DNA from: Ephemerocybe angulata
Lineage: Eukaryota; Basidiomycota; Agaricomycetes; Agaricales; Psathyrellaceae
Length of the DNA stretch: 64,000 nt
Direction of reading: 5' to 3'
NCBI GenBank assembly: GCA_013368325.1
Contig: JAACJK010000110.1
Span: 1,054,001 to 1,118,000 of the forward strand
Notes under the pieces: generated by a model
Seen by the model: the letters and a program-made list of their open reading frames with translations, nothing else
Databases searched by the model: none
Told to the model about the DNA's origin: nothing
Part shown: in pieces, positions 35,545-50,500 of the stretch
How positions within the stretch are numbered: position 1 is the first letter of the stretch
How the letters are laid out: every line of letters starts with the position of its first letter
Translations under genes and position numbers: made by a program

Positions 35545-38500
35545 ATTCGTGATATGAAGATGAAAAGGAAACGCCTGGAATGTGCAGGATGGAGATCTAG
35601 AAGTACTGGTAGATGGACTGTTGCAGCTTGCAGCTTGCAGCGAGTGGCTGTACATTTGCTGTCCTAAATTGTTTGGAAAGCCGTGGGCGTCTCGGCACTG
35701 GCTCGACGCACCTGCATGCGCATGATTGCCCTCTGATTGCCCTCTGCTCCCCTCGCCGCAACGGACGCTGCTCAGCGCATGCACAAGGCCCGATCGACGT
35801 CGTTCAGGCGTCGAAACGTGGGAACGTTGCCCGACGTTCCTCTCCAATGCTCACCCATCCGCGCCTTTGCTTTCACTCTCAGAGGCGCGTCTCGACCCCC
35901 TCCAGCGTTCATTTCAATCAATCCATGCGATACAAATCTACGCTTCAAGTCTACACTACGACGTCCCAAGCTACATCTCTTCCTGCCAACCAAGTCTACG
36001 CCCCCCGCCGCATTTATTCCAGATTGCGCACAAGCCTCTCACAGCCAACTACAATCGACGACAACCCAGGACTGCTTTCACACCGACCGTGCAGGAATAC
36101 GAGCAAGTCGGGGCCTCAACGGCGTCCTGAGCGGCCAAGTATGGCCACTCACTACCGATATCAGACCACGTCAGCCTTCCAAGGACACCCGTTGACGGAC
36201 ACCTCCCCACACTCGCACCGCCAATTCGCCGGGCGCGCCGTATTTACTTCACCAAGCACCCACGCAGAGGCGCCACACTTCGACGGAGACCTGGCAAATA
36301 CAGGTCAGCACGTACCGGACAAGTCGAAGCGAAAACACGCACTACGCCCCACATGGCCCCAATCGAGGGCGCAGCCTGCGACGACGACCAAACAAGCGGT
36401 GACCGAAGCAGCATCAGCGAGCGTAAGGGATTCAACGCCATCGAACTTCCCTCGATCCAGCATCGTCGCAACACTCCGCCAACACGTCGTCCTAGCGATT
36501 CCAGATGAGCACGCACATCATCTCCCAGGACATAAACGACTCACCAACGCACTCGGGGATGGCGCACGTTGTGCTCACTTCACCACGCCTGGTGGCCGTC
36601 ACGACACACTCGGCCTCCGCCTCTACGCCTTCGGCTTGGCCCTTTGGATCACTCTCTACCGAATCCAGGTGAGTACCCGCCCCCTGAGCTAAATCTCCGA
36701 TGAAATGACTCACCAAGAAGCACTAGAAATCCCCGGAACATCCCCTCTCAAGCTAAGCTCGCAAAGGCAAGCCCCGAACGGTCAGGTGGAGGTTGAGCAC
36801 AATGGTTGCTGCGCTGACATGGTTCTGGGGCGAAAACAGGTGAGTATATAGGCCAGAATTGAAGCCGACTTACTCACTTGCAACCCCAAACTCCAGGAGT
36901 CCTTACGCCTTCGCACATGCCTCCACCTCCCGCTCGAATATGGCCATCGCTCCCCGAGTCGCGCTCTAGCGAATCCGGGTCCACACTGACCCTGCGAGCG
37001 ACTTCCCGACGATCCCAGAAACTTCCGAAGCGAACCCCGGATTCGACCTAAGCCTGTGAACCGCGATGGTGGCTGCGCTCGCATAGGGCTAGAGCAAAAC
37101 TAGGTGAGTACGCGCCGTAGACCTGACACTGGCAGTGACAGACCAACTCACTGACCGATGACCACAGCCTCCAGAAGACGGACCCAGTAGGTTTCGCCTG
37201 CGGCCTCATAGAGCGGCACTGGTCACGAGTCTAGGACCCCAGTACGCGACGCTCGCGCCCTCAACGTACGACTGCAGCAACGATCGGTGAGTGCGCTGCC
37301 ACTACCACAAAGCACTGTCACTTACCTCGACGTAGCCTAGATACGTCAAGGACATCGTGGACAACACAACGGCTGGGTGAGGGTTATGCTTCGAGGAAGT
37401 CTGCGTCGGATAGGTAGACGGTCACTGCGAAGGTATGTCAGTAATCAGAACCAATGTATTGACATTACACGAATAGACTTGCCTTTTGACGAGCATACCG
37501 TGTGTTGTGACCAGGCAGGTCCGGGCGTTGCGGAGATTACGACGACGTCCAGGGCTCGATGACGACCGTGAGTGCGTATGTCGACGACGGGGAGAGCCGG
37601 TGTGAGTTTGCGACGGATCCAGGTGTGGTGAGGTTTTCGACGACGGCGCGTGTGTGAGTGCGTATGTCGACGATGGGTGACCGGACGTAGCCTGTGAAGG
37701 ACGGCGGCTGGAGAAATGGGAGTCAGCGACGACCTCGAATCTGGGGAAATTGTAAGCTCACATCGAGAGGCTTTCCGGTATTGCTGGCGGACGGCTGAGG
37801 GACAGAATGAGGTTAGACATGTCAACGAGTGAAGTGGTGTGAGCTCACTGCTTTGACGATGAGCGGGCACGGCTTGGAGGCTCTAAACAGTGAGGGAGAG
37901 GTGAGCTCAATGTGGACGAGGGTGAGTAAGATAATTCACCTTGGGCATTGCGGACCCGGGCTGCCACAAACGAAGCCAAGGTGAGTAACAACGTCGCACA
38001 TGCATTCAAGGATACACTGACCTCGGGTTAGACACTGCACGACGGCGAGCAAAACGGTCTGGAGAATGGGTGAGGACGATGTAGACGGTGAGCAGGATGC
38101 ATAAAACCATACCTCGACGACGGGCTCGACGACGAGCAGCCGCGGGGAAATCGAGGAAGATGGGGACGTGGCAGACGGAGAAGCGAGCCGGGATATATGT
38201 GGCGCGGGTCTGAAATGGGATTGATCAAAGCGGGAATGGGGAGAGGCTCGAGCTCGTCGTTGGAAGGCAACGACGAGCACGTAGAATAGAGTAGAGCGAC
38301 AGAGTAGATAGTAAAACAATATAAAGGGGACGTCGAAATAAAAGAAGTGGAATAGTGAAATGGCAAATAGGCTTGAAGTGAAGGGGGAATGCCACTCGCT
38401 GAGGAGGATGCAGAACCAACTCACATCCTCCCAGCTTTTATACCCCAAGTCCCCCACACCGACGACCCCGAGCTTCACACACGCGTGAGGTTATTCTGTC

Positions 38501-41500
38501 ATGCCAAGTCTCGGAAGCGAAGTCTCCGGTGAGTGAGTGTGTGCGAAACCGCCGTCCAGAATAACTTACGTGCGTATCGCTCTGCGCCGATTCGCTCTTG
38601 GCCCAATCTTCACGGCTCTGGAACGCCCCGTCGGCCTTAGCATAGTTCAGGCTGTCTGTGTGGCTTACGTGTGTGATGGTTATGCCTGCCAAGACTTGCC
38701 GAGATCTGGAATTAGTGTCGTTGTAATGGTGAATGGGGTGAGGAGGATGGGATCGAAGATCTTGTGCATTTCTTCGTTGGGGACTTACTGGGGACATATA
38801 AACTATGGGATGGTATGTATCAATGTAGTTTCCACACGTAGCAGCTATTTGAGTAAAGTATTGCTTATATCTAACCAGTTGAATGAGCGACTCGACGAGT
38901 ATCCGCCAACTGGGTTCTATAAACACATTCCACGATATCTGGGTGACTCCGGTCACCAGCGCAAAATACGTACATAAACCTGCTATCTAGCTGCCAAGCC
39001 AGACATTATCCACCTCAACCGAACGCCCAGGCGCAGAACTCACGCAAATCGACGCCAAACACATTCTCCCGCTCACCCCATTCACGCAAATAAGTCAAGT
39101 ACATAAGTTGTAAAATTTTCCCTGGGCCGAGTGACAGCTGTCAGAATGCTGTGTCACCGCTTACTGCTAGTGTGTGAGTAAACGTAAGATGGGCTTTGAA
39201 TGGGTGCGAGAGCACGGTTGGAGCGTAGGATGGGGTGGAGGAGTAGAGAGCGAGGTGGGCTTCATGCAGCTTTTCTACGAGTTTGGGTCTTGGTGGAAGG
39301 TAAGGGGTACCCTACTAATTGCGATAGGTATGTAATCCAAATGTACCTACTAACCTAGAGGCTTGTATGTAACGAGTACCACTGCAATCGCATCCTTTGC
39401 ACTTGGGCGCTTATATCACCAAGAACCGCTCTACCAGTGCCGTGGATTCAATTGAGCATCCACACGGCGCGTCATCGGTTCCTGAATGGCACACGTCATC
39501 TATATTTACCTTTATATACCTATTTATCCCTGACATATCTCCAAACGAGCCGAACGCATCTTCGACGCGCACCACCAAAGTCTCGTCGCGGTTCCCATCT
39601 TGGCGTTGACTTGCATGTTCGGATGCTCATGCCGGCTTCAGAGAGCGGTTACCAGTCATCGGCCACCAAATCTGAGAATTGTGATGTAGGCCCTGAGTAT
39701 GCAAAATAGACTTCTCGCGGAGGCACTCAGGAGTCAGATCCTTGGTTTGGAGGGTTGAGCCAGTATATGCCAAGTAGTTTCGATATTTGACCATAGCAAA
39801 GGCGCCAATACACTCGGTTGGTAGCTATATTACATACATGGGATACAGACACTACACATGTAAGCAACTATGGGCCTTACAGTCCACTGGAGAATGCCCA
39901 GGAAGTGAACGCGACGCTTTAGCGCCATGGGCGCTTATCTCGGCGAAACGTCAATATCTTATTCTCCGGCGCAATTTCGTCGTATAAACTAAGTCTATAG
40001 TAATTAGAAATAGCCTATCTCCTATATTACTAGAACGAAATACGGCGTAGGGCAATTGCCAGGTCTCGAAGGTGAAACCAAAGCGGATACTACGATTTCT
40101 CAAAGTCCGCCGGGCCCAGTGCCGCCGAAGTGACGACATTTACTTCGACGGCATTTCTGGACCCCTGAAATTCTACGTAACGAGGCGGGGGTACTCTATA
40201 CATCTTAAATTAAGCACCGTGGACTGGACAACATCATCCGACGCGATGAGCGGCGCCTGCGCTGCCGAAATGATAAATATAATAAATCATGTTAGCGCAG
40301 ATTTCGTACACGGAAAAGAGGACAAGCGTACCTATGGGAACTATGGGAAACTTGCGCATAGCCGTAAATTTACTTCAAAGAGTCCTGAATTTGGAAAAGG
40401 GGTTATGAGATGGGTGCTCGGGATGATGGGATAATGTGCGCTTACGGAAGGGCCGGGCCCGGTCCAGAAACACGCTGGTGCCTGCATCGCGATGTCAAAG
40501 GGAGAAGGCATCAGATCAAAGTGCATACGTACCACTCAAATAGCTGGTAAGCTCCGTGAATGATCTTTGAGGCGATGCGAGCGTGCTGGGGAGGACCGAG
40601 TGAGCGCGAGGGCGCGAGATGATGACACGCTTGGCGCCAGATATATCCTCCGCGCTGTCACCTGTGAGGTACCGAAAATCATAGCAATTTAAATACAAGG
40701 CTGACGTACCATGCGTGAGATTCAAAGTTTTCGGCGGTATGTCGAAAACACGACAGAAATGAATCCCGCGAGAGGGGGACGGGCGAGCTTGATGGGCTGT
40801 CAGAATCAAAGCACGGAAATTGCAGGAGTTGATGGACGTACACGATTTCAATGGCTTTTTTAGATTATTGATGTTCCGGTAGGCTGTGCGAAAACGGGAT
40901 GAGTTGGGAAGGAGATAATGAAATGAAATATATGACATACCTTTTCCCAGGCATCGCGAAATAACGACGGATCGAAATCCCGCAAACGCTGTCACGGAAC
41001 AGGAAATGCCGCACGTCTAAAACTATCAAATTAGTGGCCCATGGTCCCGCTGTCGATACGAAGACACAACAGAATTGCGTCCGGTGAGCAATGGATCTGA
41101 AGCATGAAAATGAGGCACGCACCGCATGGCTCCGACGCCGAGGGTGCAGTATCCAATTTTGCGAGATTTGAAGGCTTGCGGGCGCGTATCTTCGACGTGG
41201 CAGTCACTATCCGGAGCTGGGGTGTTGGACTCGGGACGCCATAGACGCTGAGTAGAGACACTATTGGAGTCAACAGAGAGGTCGCGAGTGGAGACGAGTG
41301 ACGTACTGCAGCGAGGGCCGCGCCAGCGCGCATGGGGAAGTCGAGGTGATGGCGCCGTCGGGATGCCCAAACGCAACAGAAATGCGTCCGGCGAGCGACG
41401 CGTCTGGATCCGGAGAATGGGTTTGAATGGCGTGAAGGGGAAAGGTAGTCAACAGAGGGGCCACATGGGGAGACGGGCGACGTACCAGAGCCTGAGCCAG

Positions 41501-42910
41501 TGCCCGCGCCGGCGCATGTGGAAGTCGAGGTGATGGCGCCGGGACGCCCAAGGCAACAGAAATGCGTCCGGCGAGCGACGTGTTTTGGGGATGGGTTTGA
41601 ATGGCGTGGAGGGGAATGGTAGTCAACAGAGAGGCCACAATGGGAGACGAGCGACGTACTGAGCGAGTGCCGTGCCCGCGCGTATGCGAAAGTCGAGGTG
41701 ATGGCGCCGGGATTGCCCAAACGCAACAGAAATGCGTCCGGCGAGCGACGTGTCGGGGGCATGAGTTTGGATGGTTGTGGAGGGGAAGGGTAGCCACACA
41801 CATTGGAAGAATTTGAGGCACATTCAAGTGCCGCTGCCAGCGGATATTTGAAGGACCGGATGTCAACGATGATGTTCTACAAGATAAAGCGACGACTCCG
41901 TATGAGTCAGTAGACACGTCATAATCTCCAGAAAGCCACGTACTAGGGAACGAGCATTGCAGTCGTCTCGCTGGAAGCGCCCAAACGCAACAGAAATCCT
42001 TCCGGCGAGCGGTGTCGAGCGGCCTCGCGTGTGTAGTGAACCGTGAGGGGAGGTGACGACTCAGGCTGGCGCAACTGTACTGCTGTCCCTGGAATGAAGT
42101 CAGGAAAGCGGACAGAGCATCCATACGGTCAGTACTCACCGAGACTGTAGACAGCGTCACCGAGACAGCGAGGGCAAGCGAGTTGATGACGAGGGCTGGG
42201 GCGAGAGACGATCAATGGAAGTGTGCTGGAACTTCGAATACACGACGTATCGACGTCCGGCGAGCGACTTCAGGCAGAATGGAGGACATGGTGGGGGATG
42301 AAGGGGGGATAATTTGGAGGGCTGTATGGCCTGACTCTGAGAGTCGAAATCAATTCTCGGAGGTACGGGATGTTGCAGGGGTGGAGATCATGCCGTGAGG
42401 GTGTGCGGTCGGGTAGCGCGAAACGTCACAATTGGGAAATTCAGCCCAAGTACCTGCTCTCCACCTACGCCCCTCCGCCGTGTTGGGGAGTTGAATGTAA
42501 CTTGAATTACCAGTCACCTACAGTAGTACTTGAAGGGATAATACCGCAGGCATGGCAAAGCGACGAGTTCTCCAAGTCCCGCACTAAAGGCAGCGAGCCG
42601 ACTAGTGTGAGAACGCGGACTTGGCGTTCAGAGATCTGCATCGCAATATCTCAGAGTGGCCTTGGAGCCTGTGGATATTGTGCAGGAATTCAACTGTATA
42701 TTAATTCTCTGAATACACACACTGGTGGAGTAGATGGAGGACTACCTACGAGTACCTACGAGGGGAGGGGGACGATGGGCCGAGCCGTGTTTCGTCACGA
42801 CAGAGGGCATCATGGACTCCCGCCCACACATCCGTAAGAGTCTATCCCCGAGGCTTGTTAATCCCTCCTCGTGACCCGGTTAACGGGTAAACAGGGCACG
42901 CAGACTGGGG

Positions 42911-43273
42911 TATATAACCTGGGGAGAAATGGGAACCCACCCACATCCATCCCGCCACTATGCCCTCTCGCCGGCACCCTCGTCTGCCGCGCCTGTCCAG
43001 TCGTCGCCCGCGTCCGTCGTCACCCATCCCTCACCCCTGTCTGGCGCAGTCACCGCCTCTCTGTCGTGGTCGTAGTCAGTATCGCCGTCTCGCCGTCACG
43101 CTCCCCTTGCTCGGCACCTTCGCCGTCGCAGCTGGCCACCTCTGTCTCGCGCCGCCACTCTTCCTCTGCCGCAGCTGTCGTGTTTGTAGTCAGTAGTACC
43201 CGTAGTCAGTAGTCAGTATTAGACCTCCCCGGCTCCGGTGCGCAGAGGACACGCCGTCCTCTGCGCGCCGGGG
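42911..43273 (+). promoter_or_regulatory. TATA box, mini-ORF and hairpin (unit 3)
   Basis: Copy of the unit 1 module: TATATAA at 42911-42917 and hairpin at 43227-43273 with a loop one base shorter. A missing C in the mini-ORF shifts its frame. Confidence 0.5.
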
Positions 43274-43431
43274 CCGATAATGGAGGATGCCGTGGGAAGA
43301 GACACCTATGAAAAAACGCTGAAGTTCGTTTGAGCGAAAGAACCTACATGAAACCGACAAGTCACAAGCCTTACGCGAACATTAAGAGTACACCGAGATA
43401 CAGAAAGGAGGAGGGTAGAGGCAGAGATCTT

Positions 43432-44530
43432 CTATTTTCTTGCGAACGTAATCTGCGGGAGGGGTCAGAACACGGCTCGTAACGCGAAAGGCAAACGCAC
43501 CTTGATCTTGTTCTCTCCGTCCAACTTGTAATTGTGCAGCGCATCCTTGGCGACACCCGCACTCCCCTCGTCCAAGAATTCCACGAACGCAATGTCTTTC
43601 TTCGTCGGGATGAGACGGACTTCGTACAGATTGGGGTACTGGGAGAAGAGGGCGTTGAGCTGGTCCTTCGTGACCGACTCGGGCAGGTTTTGCAAGAAAA
43701 GAATCTTGTTCGGGGGGAGGTACTCGTCCGGCATCTGGACGGCTGGCCGCTTGGCAGTGGGAAGCGCGGCTCCTCCGTCGACTGTGGGCACGGATTAGTA
43801 GACGCTGGGAAGATGCGGGAGGGACGAACTTTCGGCTGCCAGACGTTTGGCGCGGAACTTGGCTTTGAGGGGTTTGTGTATCGCGTCGCTTCTGCGTGGA
43901 ATATGTGAGTATGTATGGGTCGAAGAAGTTGGAGAACGGACTCTTGTGCTCCTGTCGCTTGGTTTTGTGGTCGTCAAAGTTGTTGGGATCCTTCTTCTGC
44001 ACCACCGCGTCTGATCGTGACCGTGCAAATGAGATTTGCTGAAGAATCATTAGAACGTACTTCAACTTCAGATCGGATAGCCATGCACCATAGGTTTCGA
44101 GTAAAGCGGGAATCTCTGCACCTCCTTCATCGCTTTCTTCGCGACATCCGGATTCTCGAACGACACAAACGCTTGCCCCCGCATCCTCAGATTCTTATGC
44201 GCCACAACATCGAGTACCTCGCCGTATGTCTTGAACAATCCGCGTAGTGAGGCTTTCATCACTAAAGGCGACCATAATCCATCAGTTCATTTAATTGGCC
44301 CTAGATTCAAAATGCATACCGTCCGGCTTGATCTTTTCGTTCAGGTTTTGAATGTAGAGCGTTTCGCAAGAGTATTCGTCGGGTGTTGCTCCTTCGGCTA
44401 CTACTGGGCCTACGCCTTCTACCGTTGCGGCTGCGAGCACTGGTGCGGGTTGGGCGAGTGTTGGCGCTGCGGTGACAACTCCTTGCATAGCATTGTCCTC
44501 CGACGTTGTAGGTGCTTGTACTTCGGCCAT
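43432..44530 (-). pseudogene. chimeric U1A/U2B''-type gene, copy 4, one frameshift
   Basis: Third chimeric copy, again A at the 5' side and B at the 3' side. Both RRM-coding exons match the intact genes. The only coding defect I found is a G run of four rather than five in the 63-nt linker exon (about 43869-43873), which would shift the frame before RRM2. An intronic G is also missing near 43818. This copy may well be functional if the homopolymer call is wrong. Confidence 0.7.
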
Positions 44531-47500
44531 ATTCGTGATATGAAGATGAAAGGAAACGCCTGGAATGTGCAGGATGGAGATCTAGAAGTACTGGTAGATG
44601 GACTGTTGCAGCTTGCAGCTTGCAGCGAGTGGCTGTACATTTTGCTTGTCCTAAATTGTTTTGGAAGCCGTGGGCGTCTCGGCACTGGCTCGACGCACCT
44701 GCATGCGCATGATTGCCCTCTGATTGCCCTCTGCTCCCCTCGCCGCAACGGACGCTGCTCAGCGCATGCACAAGGCCCGATCGACGTCGTTCAGGCGTCG
44801 AAACGTGGGAACGTTGCCCGACGTTCCTCTCCAATGCTCACCCATCCGCGCCTTTGCTTTCACTCTCAGAGGCGCGTCTCGACCCCCCTCCAGCGTTCAT
44901 TTCAATCAATCCATGCGATACAAATCTACGCTTCAAGTCTACACTACGACGTCCCAAGCTACATCTCTTCCTGCCAACCAAGTCTACGCCCCCCGCCGCA
45001 TTTATTCCAGATTGCGCACAAGCCTCTCACAGCCAACTACAATCGACGACAACCCAGGACTGCTTTCACACCGACCGTGCAGGAATACGAGCAAGTCGGG
45101 GCCTCAACGGCGTCCTGAGCGGCCAAGTATGGCCACTCACTACCGATATCAGACCACGTCAGCCTTCCAAGGACACCCGTTGACGGACACCTCCCCACAC
45201 TCGCACCGCCAATTCGCCGGGCGCGCCGTATTTACTTCACCAAGCACCCACGCAGAGGCGCCACACTTCGACGGAGACCTGGCAAATACAGGTCAGCACG
45301 TACCGGACAAGTCGAAGCGAAAACACGCACTACGCCCCACATGGCCCCAATCGAGGGCGCAGCCTGCGACGACGACCAAACAAGCGGTGACCGAAGCAGC
45401 ATCAGCGAGCGTAAGGGATTCAACGCCATCGAACTTCCCTCGATCCAAGCATCGTCGCAACACTCCGCCAACACGTCGTCCTAGCGATTCCAGATGAGCA
45501 CGCACATCATCTCCCAGGACATAAACGACTCACCAACGCACTCGGGATGGCGCACGTTGTGCTCACTTCACCACGCCTGGTGGCCGTCACGACACACTCG
45601 CCTCCGCCTCTACGCCTTCGGCTTGGCCCTTTGGATCACTCTCTACCGAATCCAGGTGAGTACCCGCCCCCTGAGCTAAATCTCCGATGAAATGACTCAC
45701 CAAGAAGCACTAGAAATCCCCGGAACATCCCCTCTCAAGCTAAGCTCGCAAAGGCAAGCCCCGAACGGTCAGGTGGAGGTTGAGCACAATGGTTGCTGCG
45801 CTGACATGGTTCTGGGGCGAAAACAGGTGAGTATATAGGCCAGAATTTGAAGCCGACTTACTCACTTGCAACCCCAAACTCCAGGAGTCCTTACGCCTTC
45901 GCACATGCCTCCACCTCCCGCTCGAATATGGCCATCGGCTCCCCGAGTCGCGCTCTAGCGAATCCGGGTCCACACTGACCCTGCGAGCGACTTCCCGACG
46001 ATCCCAGAAACTTCCGAAGCGAACCCCGGATTCGACCTAAGCCTGTGAACCGCGATGGTGGCTGCGCTCGCATAGGGCTAGAGCAAAACTAGGTGAGTAC
46101 GCGCCGTAGACCTGACACTGGCAGTGACAGACCAACTCACTGACCGATGACCACAGCCTCCAGAAGACGGACCCAGTAGGTTTCGCCTGCGGCCTCATAG
46201 AGCGGCACTGGTCACGAGTCTAGGACCCCAGTACGCGACGCTCGCGCCCTCAACGTACGACTGCAGCAACGATCGGTGAGTGCGCTGCCACTACCACAAA
46301 GCACTGTCACTTACCTCGACGTAGCCTAGATACGTCAAGGACATCGTGGACAACACAACGGCTGGGTGAGGGTTATGCTTCGAGGAAGTCTGCGTCGGAT
46401 AGGTAGGACGGTCACTGCGAAGGTATGTCAGTAATCAGAACCAATGTATTGACATTACACGAATAGACTTGCCTTTTTGACGAGCATACCGTGTGTTGTG
46501 ACCAGGCAGGTCCGGGCGTTGCGGAGATTACGACGACGTCCAGGGCTCGATGACGACCGTGAGTGCGTATGTCGACGACGGGGGAGAGCCGGTGTGAGTT
46601 TGCGACGGATCCAGGTGTGGTGAGGTTTTCGACGACGGCGCGTGTGTGAGTGCGTATGTCGACGATGGGTGACCGGACGTAGCCTGTGAAGGACGGCGGC
46701 TGGAGAAATGGGAGTCAGCGACGACCTCGAATCTGGGGAAATTGTAAGCTCACATCGAGAGGCTTTCCGGTATTGCTGGCGGACGGCTGAGGGGACAGAA
46801 TGAGGTTAGACATGTCAACGAGTGAAGTGGTGTGAGCTCACTGCTTTGACGATGAGCGGGCACGGCGTTGGAGGCTCTAAACAGTGAGGGAGAGGGTGAG
46901 CTCAATGTGGACGAGGGTGAGTAAGATAATTCACCTTGGGCATTGCGGACCCGGGCTGCCACAAACGAAGCCAAGGTGAGTAACAACGTCGCACATGCAT
47001 TCAAGGATACACTGACCTCGGGTTAGACACTGCACGACGGCGAGCAAAACGGTCTGGAGAATGGGTGAGGACGATGTAGACGGTGAGCAGGATGCATAAA
47101 ACCATACCTCGACGACGGGCTCGACGACGAGCAGCCGCGGGGGAAATCGAGGAAGATGGGGGACGTGGCAAGACGGAGAAGCGAGCCGGGGGTATATATG
47201 TGGCGCGGGGTCTGAAATGGGATTGATCAAAGCGGGAATGGGGAGAGGCTCGAGCTCGTCGTTGGAAGGCAACGACGAGCACGTAGAATAGAGTAGAGCG
47301 ACAGAGTAGATAGTAAAACAATATAAAGGGGACGTCGAAATAAAAGAAGTGGAATAGTGAAATGGCAAATAGGCTTGAAGTGAAGGGGGAATGCCACTCG
47401 CTGAGGAGGATGCAGAACCAACTCACATCCTCCCAGCTTTTATACCCCAAGTCCCCCACACCGACGACCCCGAGCTTCACACACGCGTGAGGTTATTCTG

Positions 47501-50500
47501 TCATGCCAAGTCTCGGAAGCGAAGTCTCCGGTGAGTGAGTGTGTGCGAAACCGCCGTCCAGAATAACTTACGTGCGTATCGCTCTGCGCCGATTCGCTCT
47601 TGGCCCAATCTTCACGGCTCTGGAACGCCCCGTCGGCCTTAGCATAGTTCAGGCTGTCTGTGTGGCTTACGTGTGTGATGGTTATGCCTGCCAAGACTTG
47701 CCGAGATCTGGAATTAGTGTCGTTGTAATGGTGAATGGGGTGAGGAGGATGGGATCGAAGATCTTGTGCATTTCTTCGTTGGGGGACTTACTGGGGGACA
47801 TATAAACTATGGGATGGTATGTATCAATGTAGTTTCCACACGTAGCAGCTATTTGAGTAAAGTATTGCTTATATCTAACCAGTTGAATGAGCGACTCGAC
47901 GAGTATCCGCCAACTGGGGTTCTATAAACACATTCCACGATATCTGGGTGACTCCGGTCACCAGCGCAAAATACGTACATAAACCTGCTATCTAGCTGCC
48001 AAGCCAGACATTATCCACCTCAACCGAACGCCCAGGCGCAGAACTCACGCAAATCGACGCCAAACACATTCTCCCGCTCACCCCATTCACGCAAATAAGT
48101 CAAGTACATAAGTTGTAAAATTTTCCCTGGGCCGAGTGACAGCTGTCAGAATGCTGTGTCACCGCTTACTGCTAGTGTGTGAGTAAACGTAAGATGGGCT
48201 TTGAATGGGTGCGAGAGCACGGTTGGAGCGTAGGATGGGGTGGAGGAGTAGAGAGCGAGGTGGGCTTCATGCAGCTTTTCTACGAGTTTGGGTCTTGGTG
48301 GAAGGTAAGGGGTACCCTACTAATTGCGATAGGTATGTAATCCAAATGTACCTACTAACCTAGAGGCTTGTATGTAACGAGTACCACTGCAATCGCATCC
48401 TTTGCACTTGGGCGCTTATATCACCAAGAACCGCTCTACCAGTGCCGTGGATTCAATTGAGCATCCACACGGCGCGTCATCGGTTCCTGAATGGCACACG
48501 TCATCTATATTTACCTTTATATACCTATTTATCCCTGACATATCTCCAAACGAGCCGAACGCATCTTCGACGCGCACCACCAAAGTCTCGTCGCGGTTCC
48601 CATCTTGGCGTTGACTTGCATGTTCGGATGCTCATGCCGGCTTCAGAGAGCGGTTACCAGTCATCGGCCACCAAATCTGAGAATTGTGATGTAGGCCCTG
48701 AGTATGCAAAATAGACTTCTCGCGGAGGCACTCAGGAGTCAGATCCTTGGTTTGGAGGGTTGAGCCAGTATATGCCAAGTAGTTTCGATATTTGACCATA
48801 GCAAAGGCGCCAATACACTCGGTTGGTAGCTATATTACATACATGGGATACAGACACTACACATGTAAGCAACTATGGGCCTTACAGTCCACTGGAGAAT
48901 GCCCAGGAAGTGAACGCGACGCTTTAGCGCCATGGGCGCTTATCTCGGCGAAACGTCAATATCTTATTCTCCGGCGCAATTTCGTCGTATAAACTAAGTC
49001 TATAGTAATTAGAAATAGCCTATCTCCTATATTACTAGAACGAAATACGGCGTAGGGCAATTGCCAGGTCTCGAAGGTGAAACCAAAGCGGATACTACGA
49101 TTTCTCAAAGTCCGCCGGGCCCAGTGCCGCCGAAGTGACGACATTTACTTCGACGGCATTTCTGGACCCCTGAAATTCTACGTAACGAGGCGGGGGTACT
49201 CTATACATCTTAAATTAAGCACCGTGGACTGGACAACATCATCCGACGCGATGAGCGGCGCCTGCGCTGCCGAAATGATAAATATAATAAATCATGTTAG
49301 CGCAGATTTCGTACACGGAAAAGAGGACAAGCGTACCTATGGGAACTATGGGAAACTTGCGCATAGCCGTAAATTTACTTCAAAGAGTCCTGAATTTGGA
49401 AAAGGGGTTATGAGATGGGTGCTCGGGATGATGGGATAATGTGCGCTTACGGAAGGGCCGGGCCCGGTCCAGAAAACACGCTGGTGCCTGCATCGCGATG
49501 TCAAAGGGAGAAGGCATCAGATCAAAGTGCATACGTACCACTCAAAATAGCTGGTAAGCTCCGTGAATGATCTTTGAGGCGATGCGAGCGTGCTGGGGAG
49601 GGACCGAGTGAGCGCGAGGGCGCGAGATGATGACACGCTTGGCGCCAGATATATCCTCCGCGCTGTCACCTGTGAGGTACCGAAAATCATAGCAATTTAA
49701 ATACAAGGCTGACGTACCATGCGTGAGATTCAAAGTTTTCGGCGGTATGTCGAAAACACGACAGAAATGAATCCCGCGAGAGGGGGACGGGCGAGCTTGA
49801 TGGGCTGTCAGAATCAAAGCACGGAAATTGCAGGAGTTGATGGACGTACACGATTTCAATGGCTTTTTTAGATTATTGATGTTCCGGTAGGCTGTGCGAA
49901 AACGGGATGAGTTGGGAAGGAGATAATGAAATGAAATATATGACATACCTTTTCCAGGCATCGCGAAATAACGACGGATCGAAATCCCGCAAACGCTGTC
50001 ACGGAACAGGAAATGCCGCACGTCTAAAACTATCAAATTAGTGGCCCATGGTCCCGCTGTCGATACGAAGACACAACAGAATTGCGTCCGGTGAGCAATG
50101 GATCTGAAGCATGAAAATGAGGCACGCACCGCATGGCTCCGACGCCGAGGGTGCAGTATCCAATTTTGCGAGATTTGAAGGCTTGCGGGCGCGTATCTTC
50201 GACGTGGCAGTCACTATCCGGAGCTGGGGTGTTGGACTCGGGACGCCATAGACGCTGAGTAGAGACACTATTGGAGTCAACAGAGAGGTCGCGAGTGGAG
50301 ACGAGTGACGTACTGCAGCGAGGGCCGCGCCAGCGCGCATGGGGAAGTCGAGGTGATGGCGCCGTCGGGATGCCCAAACGCAACAGAAATGCGTCCGGCG
50401 AGCGACGCGTCTGGATCCGGAGAATGGGTTTGAATGGCGTGAAGGGGAAAGGTAGTCAACAGAGGGGCCACATGGGGAGACGGGCGACGTACCAGAGCCT

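Larger units (their letters stand above)
34450..43431. repeat. tandem unit 3
   Basis: Third 9-kb unit. The left part, to about 38.2 kb, has many single-base losses; from about 38.3 kb it matches units 1 and 4 closely. Same gene, intron-like chain, internal repeat and TATA/hairpin module order. Confidence 0.9.
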
